A DNA stretch of 36,533 nucleotides, taken from an uncultured Chromatiaceae bacterium (GTDB lineage: Bacteria > Pseudomonadota > Gammaproteobacteria > Enterobacterales > Alteromonadaceae). The position numbers and the translations under genes were made by a program. Shown here in pieces: positions 17,236-25,151 of this stretch; positions within the stretch are counted from its first letter, which is position 1, and each line of letters opens with the position of its first letter. The stretch is taken from positions 1-36,533 of the forward strand of contig CAMLRA010000023.1 of assembly GCA_946482325.1 (NCBI GenBank). The letters are read 5' to 3'. Below the pieces are notes generated by a model that did no database searches, was not told where the DNA came from, and was given only the letters and a program-made list of their open reading frames with translations.

Positions 17236-17276
17236 ATCTTCAATTTGTGCCACTTGCGGGCGATTATTAAACGCCT

Positions 17277-17356
17277 TGTACGGCGACGCTTTCGCTTGCA
17301 CGTACCTACTGGCTAATTAAGATCGTAGGTACCGGCAAGCGCAGCGCCGCCGTACA
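17277..17356. repeat. 80-bp imperfect inverted repeat
   Basis: Left arm 17277-17309 and right arm 17325-17356 match at 28 of 33 positions when one is reverse-complemented, with a 15-base loop containing CTAATTAAG. Both ends read TGTACGGCG/CGCCGTACA and the inner ends GTACCTAC/GTAGGTAC. It lacks a T-tract, so a terminator role is unlikely; a REP- or MITE-like intergenic element is more plausible. Confidence 0.7.
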
Positions 17357-17387
17357 CAACCTGGTAAATTTCTGCAATTCGTTCATA

Positions 17388-17460
17388 GCAGTCTTCTACA
17401 ATCCCCAACAAAGCCAGCGCCGGCAGCCGCGGAGTGAGCGATCAAGAGTGAGCGCGGGAG
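17388..17460. repeat. Diverged direct repeat, copy A
   Basis: Shares the ordered blocks GTCTTCT, CCAACAAA, CCAGC, CAGC, a GAxTGAxCGAT core and GCGxGGGAG with copy B at 17528-17592, with small indels. Its CAAAGCCAGCGCCG (17409-17422) also pairs with CGGTGTTGGCTTTG (17487-17500) at 12 of 14 positions, so the interval 17409-17500 can fold on itself. Confidence 0.55.
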
Positions 17461-17527
17461 GCGCGAACGGGCGAACGCAGTGGTGGCGGTGTTGGCTTTG
17501 CCGCGATAACACCGCTTGTCGCTCTTA

Positions 17528-17592
17528 GCTGTCTTCTCAAACTCCAACAAATCCAGCATCGTCAGCAGCTGAATGAACGATTAGCGTGGGAG
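17528..17592. repeat. Diverged direct repeat, copy B
   Basis: Second copy of the element at 17388-17460, in the same orientation, 140 bases later. Conserved blocks include GTCTTCT (17531-17537), CCAACAAA, CCAGC, CAGC, TGAACGAT and GCGTGGGAG (17584-17592). The flanking inverted arm of copy A is absent here. Confidence 0.55.
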
Positions 17593-17602
17593 TAGTCAAA
17601 CT

Positions 17603-17652
17603 AACAGTTGGCTGGCAATGCCGGCTTTCCCGCCATTGCGGGCTAAGCTGTT
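17603..17652 (-). repeat. Imperfect hairpin downstream of the heptose operon
   Basis: AACAG (17603-17607) with CTGTT (17648-17652) and GCAATG (17615-17620) with CATTGC (17634-17639) form an interrupted stem just after the last stop of the minus-strand operon. There is no T-run, so it may be an mRNA 3' stabiliser or one more member of the palindrome island rather than an intrinsic terminator. Confidence 0.4.
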
Positions 17653-17656
17653 GTAC

Positions 17657-18013
17657 TTAAAGCACGCCGGCGCTGCGGTGGTTGTAGATGCGGATAGTCA
17701 TGATGATGAGTATGGTCGCGATCAGCGCTGATACGGCGTGGTGCATGACCAGATGACCGAGGAAAAAGGCCGGCACATCCTGCCAGCCCTCAATCAGCGT
17801 GAGCTTTAACAATAACAGTGCATAGGTCGCCAGATGCAGATATAAACCGGTGCGGAAAATCTGGCGAAAGCGCTGTTGCAGCGGCTGGCTTAAGCCGCTG
17901 CCAAACCAGCGCAGCGCCAGTAAAGCCGCAATACAACAAGCTAAAGTCACCAAGCCCAAACCTAATAACGAGGTTTTTGCGACTACTGCACTGGCCAGAT
18001 ACCAAGGTAACAT
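17657..18013 (-). CDS. Small integral membrane protein of unknown function
   Basis: A 118-residue hydrophobic protein with about three membrane segments: residues 7-35, 52-72 with a preceding basic loop (QQRFRQIFR), and 85-108. I do not recognise a family. It starts only 18 bases after the gmhB stop on the same strand, so it is probably the last gene of the LPS heptose operon, but nothing in the sequence links it to LPS biochemistry. The ATG at 18013 has AAGGG about ten bases upstream; a GTG at 18022 is an alternative but sits too close to that site. Its C-terminus is short and basic (RIYNHRSAGVL), and the stop is followed by the repeat island. Confidence 0.65.
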   Translation of the reverse strand: MLPWYLASAVVAKTSLLGLGLVTLACCIAALLALRWFGSGLSQPLQQRFRQIFRTGLYLHLATYALLLLKLTLIEGWQDVPAFFLGHLVMHHAVSALIATILIIMTIRIYNHRSAGVL

Positions 18014-18031
18014 CTTCAACACACCCTTCTG

Positions 18032-18601
18032 CTATTCAGTGATTTGGTTTACGTCCGCCAAAGAATTCCAGACCAAATCCGCGCTTTGTAAATCTTCGTC
18101 GGACAAGGCTTGGCCACTTTGCACCAGAATTTTCCGGCCTACGCCAGCGGCAGCTGCTGCCTGCATATCGGCGGCTTTGTCGCCGACCATCAGGCTGAGC
18201 GCCGGGTCGATGCCGAATTCACGGATCGCCTGAGTCAACATGCCCGGATTAGGTTTACGGCAGTCACAGTCGATATTGTACGGCACCAGGCCTTTTTCCA
18301 GATGGTGCGGGCAATAATAGACGCCGTCGATTTTGACGCCGTGTGCGGCAAATTGCTGTTTCATCCAGCTGGTCAGCACGGCGAAATCCTGCTCGTTGTA
18401 ATAACCACGGGCAATGCCGGATTGGTTCGTGACGACAATCAGCAAATAACCGAGGTTTTGCAGATGGCGGCAGGCGTCAAATACACCGTCGATAAAATCA
18501 AAATGTTCGGGTTTAAAGGTGTAGCCGTGGTCGATATTAATCACGCCGTCGCGGTCGAGAAATGCGGCTTTGCGTAATGGCGTCAAAGTGCTTGTGTTCA
18601 T
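18032..18601 (-). CDS. gmhB: D-glycero-beta-D-manno-heptose-1,7-bisphosphate 7-phosphatase GmhB
   Basis: A 189-residue HAD-superfamily phosphatase that removes the 7-phosphate of heptose bisphosphate between the two HldE reactions in ADP-heptose synthesis. The HAD nucleophile motif is FLDRDGVIN (Asp16 and Asp18), motif II is VVTNQSG, and motif IV is MVGDKAADMQAA. The zinc-binding loop that typifies GmhB is visible as YCPHH and CDCRKPNPG. Cytoplasmic, no signal peptide. Its ATG shares one base with the stop of the upstream glycosyltransferase gene (TGATG), and GGAAGGA lies about five bases upstream of the start, inside that gene. The tight coupling supports membership of the heptose operon. 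Confidence 0.95.
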   Translation of the reverse strand: MNTSTLTPLRKAAFLDRDGVINIDHGYTFKPEHFDFIDGVFDACRHLQNLGYLLIVVTNQSGIARGYYNEQDFAVLTSWMKQQFAAHGVKIDGVYYCPHHLEKGLVPYNIDCDCRKPNPGMLTQAIREFGIDPALSLMVGDKAADMQAAAAAGVGRKILVQSGQALSDEDLQSADLVWNSLADVNQITE

Positions 18602-19680
18602 CAGAGTCCTTCCTGGCGGATCACGTTGTCCAGCATCTGCCGGACTGCTTCCACAGAGATGTTTTCCATAATATGGCCACCTTTGACCCGGATGCCCCAG
18701 GGCAATTCGGCAGCAGTTTTGCCGGTTTGTGCTTTAAGTTCAGCGTGATATGCATCCACCACATATTGGCGATACAAATAAGGCCCGGTGCGGCCCGGGT
18801 TGCTGTGGCCATACAAACCAATCACTGGCGTACCGACAGTGACCGCCATATGCGCCGGGCCGGTGTCCGGCGCCAGCACTACTGAGGCTTGCTCCAGCAG
18901 CGCCAGCAGTTGTTTCAGACTGGTTTTACCAACCAAATCAATGATGTTGGTTTGCGCTTGCGCCTTGATGTCGCTGGCTAATTGCTGTTCCATCGGCGTT
19001 GGGCCACCGCACAGATACACACTGAAACCCTGCGTTGCCGCATAATCGGCAATAGCGGCATACCGCACCGGAAGCCAGTTGCGCTCGGCTTTGGACGCGG
19101 CCGGGCAAATCACCAGATGGCGCGAATTGGCGCTGCTGAGCTGAGCTTTGGCCCAGTCACGGTGTTCATCGGTAATAGGCATCTGCCACTGCGGTTTATC
19201 CTGCGGATTTTGTAAAAACGGCACACCGAGGTGGCGGGCAAAACCGGCAAAACCATCCAGCACATGCGGCTGTTGCTGCGGGGCAATGCGTTCGCGCATA
19301 AAAAGCGCATGCAGTTCTTTGGCACGCGACCAGTCGAAGCCGATTTTGCGCCGCGCCGGGATAAACAAAGAGGCGAGATTGGCGCGCAGCGCCACCTGCA
19401 TATGCAACAGCACGTCAAACTGCTGACCTTTCAGTTTGCGGCGTAAATCGCTGTATGCGCCAAGCCCGAGTTTTTTATCAAATACAATCAGCTCAACGCC
19501 CGGCAGGTCTTTCAGTAACATCGCTTCAACTTTACCGATGATCCAGCTGATTTTCGCTGTGGGGTAATAACGCTGAATAGCCTGTACTGCGGCCACCGCG
19601 TGGCAGACATCGCCAATGGCCGACAACCGCAGAATACAGATGGAGTTCAGCGTGGCCGCTGCCATGTTTTGCCCGGACAT
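18601..19680 (-). CDS. Glycosyltransferase family 9, probable LPS heptosyltransferase
   Basis: A 359-residue GT9 family GT-B glycosyltransferase expected to transfer heptose from ADP-heptose to the LPS inner core at the cytoplasmic face of the inner membrane. The N-terminal ILRLSAIGDVCHAVAAV motif is characteristic, and the nucleotide-sugar site is seen in LAPDTGPAHMAVTVGTPVIGLYGHSNPGRTGP at about residues 270-300. The RLSAIGDVCH form is closer to OpsX-type heptosyltransferase I proteins than to E. coli WaaF, but I would not fix the acceptor from sequence alone. The gene begins six bases after the hldE stop and overlaps gmhB by one base. Confidence 0.87.
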   Translation of the reverse strand: MSGQNMAAATLNSICILRLSAIGDVCHAVAAVQAIQRYYPTAKISWIIGKVEAMLLKDLPGVELIVFDKKLGLGAYSDLRRKLKGQQFDVLLHMQVALRANLASLFIPARRKIGFDWSRAKELHALFMRERIAPQQQPHVLDGFAGFARHLGVPFLQNPQDKPQWQMPITDEHRDWAKAQLSSANSRHLVICPAASKAERNWLPVRYAAIADYAATQGFSVYLCGGPTPMEQQLASDIKAQAQTNIIDLVGKTSLKQLLALLEQASVVLAPDTGPAHMAVTVGTPVIGLYGHSNPGRTGPYLYRQYVVDAYHAELKAQTGKTAAELPWGIRVKGGHIMENISVEAVRQMLDNVIRQEGL

Positions 19681-19686
19681 CAGCGC

Positions 19687-21132
19687 TTATCCTTTGATTT
19701 TTTTGATAATAGCGCTGGTTGAACAGCCGTCGACAAACTGCAGCACTTTGACTTCACCACCGGCAGCCAGTACTTCACGTGCGCCGACGATAGTGTCGAT
19801 AGTGTAATCACCGCCTTTGACCAGTACATCCGGTTTCACCTTCAGGATAAGCTGCAGCGGTGTGTCCTGCTCGCTTGGGTCGTCGCCAAACGGCAGCACC
19901 CAGTCAACCGAAGCCAGACTTGCCAGCACTGTGGCACGCTCATCCAGCGGATTAACCGGCCGGCTTTCACCTTTGAGGCGTTTAATCGACGCGTCGGAGT
20001 TTAAGCCCACTACTAAACGGCCGCCCTGCGCTTTGGCCTGCGCCAGATAACGCACGTGGCCGGCATGCAGAATGTCAAAACAGCCGTTGGTAAAGACGAT
20101 ACGCTCGCCATTTTGTTTGGCAAATTCAATGTGTTGCAGCGCTTTGTCAAAAGGCGTCAGGTAGACATCGCCTTGCGAGAACAAATGCGAATTCAGTTTC
20201 GCTGCCAGCTCCTGTGGCGACACAGTGGCAGCGCCTAATTTCGCGACAACGAGACCTGCAGCCAGATTGGCCATCTCCACCGCCTGCGGCAACGCCATGC
20301 CGGCACCTAACATGACAGCGAGAGTGGCGATCACCGTATCGCCGGCACCTGTAACGTCACTGACTTCCAATACTTGCGCCGGGAAATGATGCGTGTCGCT
20401 GGCGGTAATGAGCGTCATGCCCTGTTCAGAGCGGGTCAGCAGCATGGCCGCGATACCACAACGTTCCAGCAAGGCACGGGCGGATGTAAACATCGCCGCT
20501 TCAGAGCTGGTATCACCACCGGCTAAACGGAATTCAGACAGATTGGGTGTGATGATATCGGCGCCGCGATAGACGGCTAAATCGGCTTGTTTCGGGTCGA
20601 CCAGCACATATTTACCGGCCGTTTTGGCCGCAGCGATAATGCGGCCGACGGCTGCCAGCGAGCCTTTGGCATAATCCGACACCAGCACATAATCATAATC
20701 CGGCAATAAAGCCGTGACCTGGTCAGCCAGCGCTTCGGCCTGCTGGCGGCTGAAGTTTTGTTCGATATCGAGTCGCACCACTTGCTGATGGCGCGAAATT
20801 ACCCGCATTTTGGCGATGGTCGGATGCTCGTCCTGCGCCAGTAATTCAGAGCGGATGCCGTCCGCCGCCAAAATTTGTTTCAGACTGTCGCCGTTATCAT
20901 CGCGGCCGATCAGGCCGAGTAAGCCAACATGGGCATCAAGGTGGGCAATGTTGCGCGCCACGTTGGCCGCGCCGCCGGCTTTATCTTCAATTTTGCTGAC
21001 GCGCACCACAGGTACCGGCGCTTCCGGCGAAATGCGCTGGGTGTCGCCCTGATAATAACGGTCCAGCATCACGTCACCGACCACCAGAATACGCGCTTGG
21101 GACAAATGATTTAAGCGGCTGATATCAATCAT
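19687..21132 (-). CDS. hldE: Bifunctional heptose-7-phosphate kinase / heptose-1-phosphate adenylyltransferase HldE
   Basis: A 481-residue two-domain enzyme of full expected length. The N-terminal ribokinase-like (PfkB) domain, residues 1-320 or so, phosphorylates heptose 7-phosphate at C1; it has [12 protein letters not shown] near residue 19, the AGGAANVA substrate loop and the catalytic GAGD at 262-265. The C-terminal nucleotidyltransferase domain, about 343-481, adds AMP from ATP; its signature is [13 protein letters not shown] at 347-359, with a KGGDYT segment further on. The product is ADP-D-glycero-manno-heptose; the epimerase HldD is not in this window. The gene follows gmhA by 27 bases and precedes the GT9 gene by six. 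Confidence 0.97.
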   Translation of the reverse strand: MIDISRLNHLSQARILVVGDVMLDRYYQGDTQRISPEAPVPVVRVSKIEDKAGGAANVARNIAHLDAHVGLLGLIGRDDNGDSLKQILAADGIRSELLAQDEHPTIAKMRVISRHQQVVRLDIEQNFSRQQAEALADQVTALLPDYDYVLVSDYAKGSLAAVGRIIAAAKTAGKYVLVDPKQADLAVYRGADIITPNLSEFRLAGGDTSSEAAMFTSARALLERCGIAAMLLTRSEQGMTLITASDTHHFPAQVLEVSDVTGAGDTVIATLAVMLGAGMALPQAVEMANLAAGLVVAKLGAATVSPQELAAKLNSHLFSQGDVYLTPFDKALQHIEFAKQNGERIVFTNGCFDILHAGHVRYLAQAKAQGGRLVVGLNSDASIKRLKGESRPVNPLDERATVLASLASVDWVLPFGDDPSEQDTPLQLILKVKPDVLVKGGDYTIDTIVGAREVLAAGGEVKVLQFVDGCSTSAIIKKIKG

Positions 21133-21159
21133 CTTTATTCTTCTTTTTCTTTATTCTTG

Positions 21160-21732
21160 TCAGTTTGCCAGCACCAGGTCCAGCGCTTCACAAAGCCAGT
21201 GGCCGATAAACATATGCATTTCCTGAATACGTGCGGTTTCGTCGTAGTTGACGATAATCGGCAGCTGCGCGATGTCTTTGACTTTACCACCATCACGGCC
21301 GGTCAGTGCGACGGTAAAAGCGCCCAGCTCGTTGGCGGCGGCCAGTGCCAGATTGATATTCGGGCTTTTGCCCGACGTTGTCAGGCCAATCACCACATCA
21401 CCGGGACGGACAATGCCACGCACCTGACGTTCAAATACAGTGTCAAAATGATAGTCGTTGGCATGCGCGGTCAGGATCGAGGTATCTGTCGTTAATGCAA
21501 TCGACGCGAGCGGACCGCGTTCGGCTTTATAGCGCACCATAAATTCGGCGGCCAGATGCTGACTGTCAGCCGCGCTGCCGCCATTGCCCATCCAGACTAC
21601 TTTGCCACCAGCCTGCAGGCAGGTGACCACTGCGTCCAGCAATTGCTGGCTTTGCGCCGCATATTGTTCGGCCACAGCAAAAACTTCGCGGTGACGGGCG
21701 AGGGCGGCGAGAAAACTGGCAGTCTGGTTCAT
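21160..21732 (-). CDS. gmhA: Sedoheptulose-7-phosphate isomerase GmhA
   Basis: A 190-residue SIS-domain isomerase that converts sedoheptulose 7-phosphate to D-glycero-D-manno-heptose 7-phosphate, the first step of ADP-heptose synthesis in the cytoplasm. The SIS phosphosugar site is GNGGSAADSQHLAAEFMVRY, and the family residues Asp/Glu and His occur in TTDTSILTAHANDY and EMHMFIGHWLCE. Length is normal. The ATG overlaps the stop of the upstream GT-B-like gene (ATGA), so its translation is likely coupled to that gene. Confidence 0.95.
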   Translation of the reverse strand: MNQTASFLAALARHREVFAVAEQYAAQSQQLLDAVVTCLQAGGKVVWMGNGGSAADSQHLAAEFMVRYKAERGPLASIALTTDTSILTAHANDYHFDTVFERQVRGIVRPGDVVIGLTTSGKSPNINLALAAANELGAFTVALTGRDGGKVKDIAQLPIIVNYDETARIQEMHMFIGHWLCEALDLVLAN

Positions 21733-22793
21733 GCGGTTTGTCCTTTCGAAATTGCTTCAGAGCGGCCTAACAGGCGGAAAATGTCTTTGAGTACCAACTG
21801 CAGGCCCGGTTCAAACTGCTGCTCTGGTTGCAGCGGTTTTTGCATGGCTTTGCGGCATTGTGCCACGATGTCGGCTTTGGCTAAAGTCGCCGGATAAATC
21901 AAACCGGCGGCAGCACACGCCAACACGCGGTCCGGCTGGTCGCCGGCGACCGGCACCGCCACGATGTTTTTGCCCAGCACTATGGCCTGGCCCATCATAT
22001 CGCCGCCGCCACTGACAATCAGCGCGGCCTGGTTTAACAAGGTCATCAGTTGTTGGTTCGGCAAAGATTTAACCACGGTGACGCTGTCGGTCGAGGGCAA
22101 CTCACCGGTGAAATTGCCGCCGGCCACCAGCAGTGCCGGTTGCTCGATGGTCGCGACAGCCAGCGCCGCCTGATAAAATTCTTCAGTTGCACTGCGGCCC
22201 TGGACCTGATGGCCACCGCCACCGGCAGCCCAGACGCTGTAATTTTTGCCGGCAAACTGGCTGTATTCAGCCGGTAATACCGTGTCCGGCGTGCTAAACA
22301 CCGGACCGGTGAAAATCGGTTCATCTTTGTTCAGCAGGCGTAATTTAAAGCGCTCCAGCGCGGTCAGATCACCATCGACAAACTTAAACTGCACAATCCA
22401 GTGTGCATCGAGCGCACTTAACCGGCGCAGTGCAAAGCCTTTGGCGCGTTTTTTCTTGTGCTGGGAGACAAACACCACTTTGGCGCCAGCTTTTTTCGCC
22501 GCGCGCGCCTGCGACGCCCGGCCGGAACAATCGAAAATCACCACATCCGGTTTCAGTTCGGCAAGTAAGTTGTTGACGGCGGCTTTTTCTTTGGTGGCTG
22601 AGTTATTCAACAGATGCGTTTTAAACGGGCAGCTGGCCGCTGCTGGCGCATGTCGGTTCAGGACAAACTGAATATCCAATGTTGGGTCTGCCTGAATTAA
22701 CGCTTCGGCAATGATCAGCGAACGCATATATTCACCGATGCCCTTGGGGCTCGAAACCGGCAAAAACACAATTCGGGGAGCGGCAGTTGTCAT
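21729..22793 (-). CDS. GT-B-fold glycosyltransferase-like protein heading the heptose operon
   Basis: A 354-residue protein with the two-domain plan of GT28/MurG or PseG-type proteins. The N-terminal half has a PKGIGEYMRSLIIAEAL loop resembling the PseG/MurG glycine-rich start and a KPDVVIFDCSG strand. The C-terminal half has WAAGGGGHQ, then SGGGDMMGQAIVLGKNIVAVPVAGDQPDR, which fits a nucleotide-sugar site. No membrane segment is visible; basic patches (HKKKRAKGFALRR) could attach it to the membrane. Substrate and acceptor are unknown; the operon suggests LPS core or a related glycan. It overlaps gmhA by four bases and starts 63 bases after the preceding minus-strand gene, with a TATACT -10-like box between them. 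Confidence 0.65.
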   Translation of the reverse strand: MTTAAPRIVFLPVSSPKGIGEYMRSLIIAEALIQADPTLDIQFVLNRHAPAAASCPFKTHLLNNSATKEKAAVNNLLAELKPDVVIFDCSGRASQARAAKKAGAKVVFVSQHKKKRAKGFALRRLSALDAHWIVQFKFVDGDLTALERFKLRLLNKDEPIFTGPVFSTPDTVLPAEYSQFAGKNYSVWAAGGGGHQVQGRSATEEFYQAALAVATIEQPALLVAGGNFTGELPSTDSVTVVKSLPNQQLMTLLNQAALIVSGGGDMMGQAIVLGKNIVAVPVAGDQPDRVLACAAAGLIYPATLAKADIVAQCRKAMQKPLQPEQQFEPGLQLVLKDIFRLLGRSEAISKGQTA

Positions 22794-22823
22794 ACTTGTC
22801 TGACCTTAGGCAAAAGTGCGGCC

Positions 22824-22829
22824 AGTATA
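22824..22829 (-). promoter_or_regulatory. Candidate -10 box of the heptose operon
   Basis: Reading the minus strand, TATACT lies about 31 bases before the ATG at 22793, inside the 63-base gap to the upstream gene. The matching -35 is weak (an ATGCAA about 17 bases further upstream), so the operon may also be served by read-through. Confidence 0.35.
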
Positions 22830-22856
22830 ACGGAAAGCCGATGCCGTTGCATGACC

Positions 22857-23651
22857 TCAAAACAGCAGTAAATGGCCGTCGCGTTGTACGTTGATGTGTA
22901 ATTCCTGCTGGATGCGTTGTTGCCACTGTACGGCAATTTGCTCCAGTTCGCCGCGTTGTTGCAAAGTTTCAGCGGCTTGTTGCCAGCGGGCCACCAGGCT
23001 GGCGTCGGCATTTTTTGGCATGATGAGATACACATTGCTGCTGCGCAGTGTCAGCGCCAGTTTGGGAGCGGTTTGCCGATCAGCTTGCTGACGCAGTACA
23101 TATGCGAGCTCTAAACTGTCACTGACAATAGCTTGTACCCGGTTACTGTTGAGCATTTGCAGGTTTTGCTGATGGCTGGTGACTGCAACCAGGTTCGTAA
23201 AACCCAACTGGATCAGGTAACTCTCCCGGACATCCCCGCGTACCACGCCGACAGCGCTGAGTTTGCGTAAATCGGCCAGACTTTTTACTTCCAGCTTGCT
23301 ATGCGCCTGCAGGTAAATTTGCCAGCGTTTTTGCAGCACTGGCAACACCCAATGGAATTGCTGCTCTCGTTCAGCTGTGCGGGAAAAACTGAACAACAGC
23401 ACGTTATCTTCATGTTGGGCCGTTAAGATTGCCCGTCCTTCAGGCATTAATTCCAGCGGAGTTTGGTCTTTTAGCTGGCGTTGTAATGCCTTGACTATAT
23501 CAACCACAAAGCCGTCCGGTGTACCAGCCGGCCCGGCGAAGCTGGCCGGCGGTTCTTCGACAGTGATGATCCGCATCTCTGGCGTTTCTGCGCTACGGAG
23601 CTGCCATGACAAAACTAAACACAGACAGAGCAAACAATAACGCAACAACAT
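22857..23651 (-). CDS. Periplasmic solute-binding-like protein (SBP_bac_3 type)
   Basis: A 264-residue secreted protein with a signal peptide (about residues 1-20) and the layout of family 3 extracellular solute-binding proteins: EEPPASFAG near the mature start, GFVVDIVKAL, a FSFSRTAEREQQFHWV strand and a domain crossover around the SLADLRKLSAVGVVRGD segment. Family members bind amino acids or similar small molecules for ABC uptake or sensing. No permease or ATPase gene is adjacent, so it may be an orphan binding or sensory protein. The ATG at 23651 is chosen because GGAAG lies six bases upstream; a TTG at 23669 would add six residues. It precedes the heptose operon on the same strand but no functional link is evident. 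Confidence 0.75.
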   Translation of the reverse strand: MLLRYCLLCLCLVLSWQLRSAETPEMRIITVEEPPASFAGPAGTPDGFVVDIVKALQRQLKDQTPLELMPEGRAILTAQHEDNVLLFSFSRTAEREQQFHWVLPVLQKRWQIYLQAHSKLEVKSLADLRKLSAVGVVRGDVRESYLIQLGFTNLVAVTSHQQNLQMLNSNRVQAIVSDSLELAYVLRQQADRQTAPKLALTLRSSNVYLIMPKNADASLVARWQQAAETLQQRGELEQIAVQWQQRIQQELHINVQRDGHLLLF

Positions 23652-23717
23652 CCAGTCTTCCGTTCTCAATTAAGCAACCTAATCGCAGTCTAGTCAGCGT
23701 TTAGTACTTCGGCAAAG

Positions 23718-25004
23718 TCAGTCGGAGTCGTTGGCTACTCGCATTTGTTGCCTTGCCACAAAATCCAGCACTGTGGCGTTGATGCAATAACGCGGTTGGC
23801 CGCCCGGACCATCCGGAAACACATGACCTAGATGAATACCGCTGACTTTGGCGCGAATTTCAATCCGCTGCATGCCATAGCTATTGTCTGGTAATTCCAC
23901 CACACTGCCGGCCACAGGACGGGTAAAGGATAACCAGCCGCTGCCGGAATCAAAGCGGTCGCGCGTATCAAACAATGGTTGGCCGCTCAGTTTGTCGATA
24001 AAGACACCGTCCGGCGTGTTTTTAAAAATTTCATATTGTTTGCAAAAGCGGCTGTCGGTGCCTTTATCGAATGCGACCTCAAAGGCTTCTGAATCCCCGA
24101 GCTGGAAAGCACCAAGCGCCTGATAAAATTCTTTGGGGGTTAAATAACCCTGATGACCAAATATTTCTTTGCCATCTTGCAGGAAATACAAAGTCGGGGT
24201 GGCAAAAGTCGGGGTTTTCAGCTGCAAACCTTGCAGCTGGGCGCTGGTGCGGGTCGTGACCGGGATGGTGCCGCGATACTGCTGCAGCACGTCCTTGCGG
24301 AATTTTTCGCAATAGGGGCAATAACCTTCGGCTTCCAGCACCAAGAGTTGCTTGCCTTTCAGTAACGCGCTGTTGTCTGTTGCTGCGACAGCTGTCATTG
24401 CAAAGCGTACGCCAGTGCTGTGGTCCGGGCAATACCCATCCGGGTTTTTCACTAAATAGTCCTGGTGATAATCCTCGGCCGGAAAAAACTCAGTCAGTGG
24501 CTTAATTTGCGTGGTGATGGCGCCATATCCGGCAGCGCTAAGTAGCTGCTGATACTGCGCTTTGACTGCTTCAGCAAGCGCCTGCTGACTGGCATTTTGT
24601 ACCAGAATGATCGAGCGGTACTGAGTGCCGATATCATTGCCCTGGCGATTGAGCTGGGTTGGGTCGTGATTTTCAAAATACACTTGCAGGATGTGGCGCA
24701 GCGATACTTTAGCAGGGTCAAAACTGACTTTGACCACTTCGGCATGGTTATCCGGGTCCATCCGGCGTGCTACTGCTGTAATGGCACGGTAAGTCGGTTC
24801 TACACCCTTACCATCGGCGTAGCCCGATACCGCATTGGTGACACCGGGGATGGCAGCATAACGTTTTTCAGCGCCCCAAAAACAACCGGCACCCAACACT
24901 ATGCTGTCGCTTTGCATGCTGGCTTGTGTGGGGGGGGCGGGTGTTGCTGCCTGGGCGGGCAAGCAGGTCAGGGCGGAAACAATTGCAGCAATCAACAAGC
25001 GCAT
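23718..25004 (-). CDS. msrAB: Secreted MsrA-thioredoxin-MsrB methionine sulfoxide reductase fusion
   Basis: A 428-residue exported protein with three enzymatic domains. After a signal peptide (1-19), MsrA occupies about 34-195 with catalytic Cys41 in GCFWG and a likely recycling Cys192 in YCPDH. A thioredoxin-like domain follows at about 212-300 with the redox motif CPYC at 229-232 and the cis-proline region ATPTLYF. MsrB covers about 305-420 with SGSGWLSFTRP, HLGHVFPDGP and catalytic Cys407 in RYCIN. The MsrB part lacks both zinc CxxC motifs. Together the protein could reduce both epimers of methionine sulfoxide in periplasmic proteins and receive electrons through its own thioredoxin domain. 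Neisserial PilB has the order Trx-MsrA-MsrB, so the central Trx here is a different layout. ATG at 25004 with GGAGA upstream. Confidence 0.9.
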   Translation of the reverse strand: MRLLIAAIVSALTCLPAQAATPAPPTQASMQSDSIVLGAGCFWGAEKRYAAIPGVTNAVSGYADGKGVEPTYRAITAVARRMDPDNHAEVVKVSFDPAKVSLRHILQVYFENHDPTQLNRQGNDIGTQYRSIILVQNASQQALAEAVKAQYQQLLSAAGYGAITTQIKPLTEFFPAEDYHQDYLVKNPDGYCPDHSTGVRFAMTAVAATDNSALLKGKQLLVLEAEGYCPYCEKFRKDVLQQYRGTIPVTTRTSAQLQGLQLKTPTFATPTLYFLQDGKEIFGHQGYLTPKEFYQALGAFQLGDSEAFEVAFDKGTDSRFCKQYEIFKNTPDGVFIDKLSGQPLFDTRDRFDSGSGWLSFTRPVAGSVVELPDNSYGMQRIEIRAKVSGIHLGHVFPDGPGGQPRYCINATVLDFVARQQMRVANDSD

Positions 25005-25103
25005 CACAGATCTCCGGTCTTTATCGTTACTAACTTATACGACAAGACCGGCCAAACAGCGCACTTTGTGCAGCAAGCCAACAATATTCCCGGATTGAAT
25101 AAT

Positions 25104-25129
25104 AGAAAAGCCCGCAAGCGGGCTTTTCT
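25104..25129 (-). terminator. Terminator after the TonB-dependent receptor gene
   Basis: AGAAAAGCCCGC (25104-25115) and GCGGGCTTTTCT (25118-25129) are perfect 12-base arms with a two-base gap. Reading the minus strand, the stem is followed by TATTATT, 22 bases after the receptor's stop. It may act in both directions. Confidence 0.85.
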
Positions 25130-25151
25130 TATCGTGCTGTTGTTGCAGCCG

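Larger units (their letters stand above)
16818..17656. other. Gene-free repeat island
   Basis: About 840 bases with no convincing gene. Possible frames on both strands are short and cross the inverted repeats listed separately. The left 180 bases (16818-17000) would hold the FIST promoter and show no clear repeat. From 17001 on, the sequence is a mosaic of imperfect palindromes and two diverged direct copies. Composition looks like that of the chromosome, and no transposase remnant can be read. Confidence 0.7.

Noticed and set aside
17044..17301. An 85-codon minus-strand frame through the repeat island
   Set aside because: It runs straight through the nested palindromes, has no ribosome binding site and its open state follows from the repeat's composition.
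17316..17440. A minus-strand stretch reading like a short protein end (about 40 codons before a TAG)
   Set aside because: It has no start, is bounded by stops and overlaps repeat copy A and the 80-bp palindrome; a decayed gene is possible but cannot be supported.
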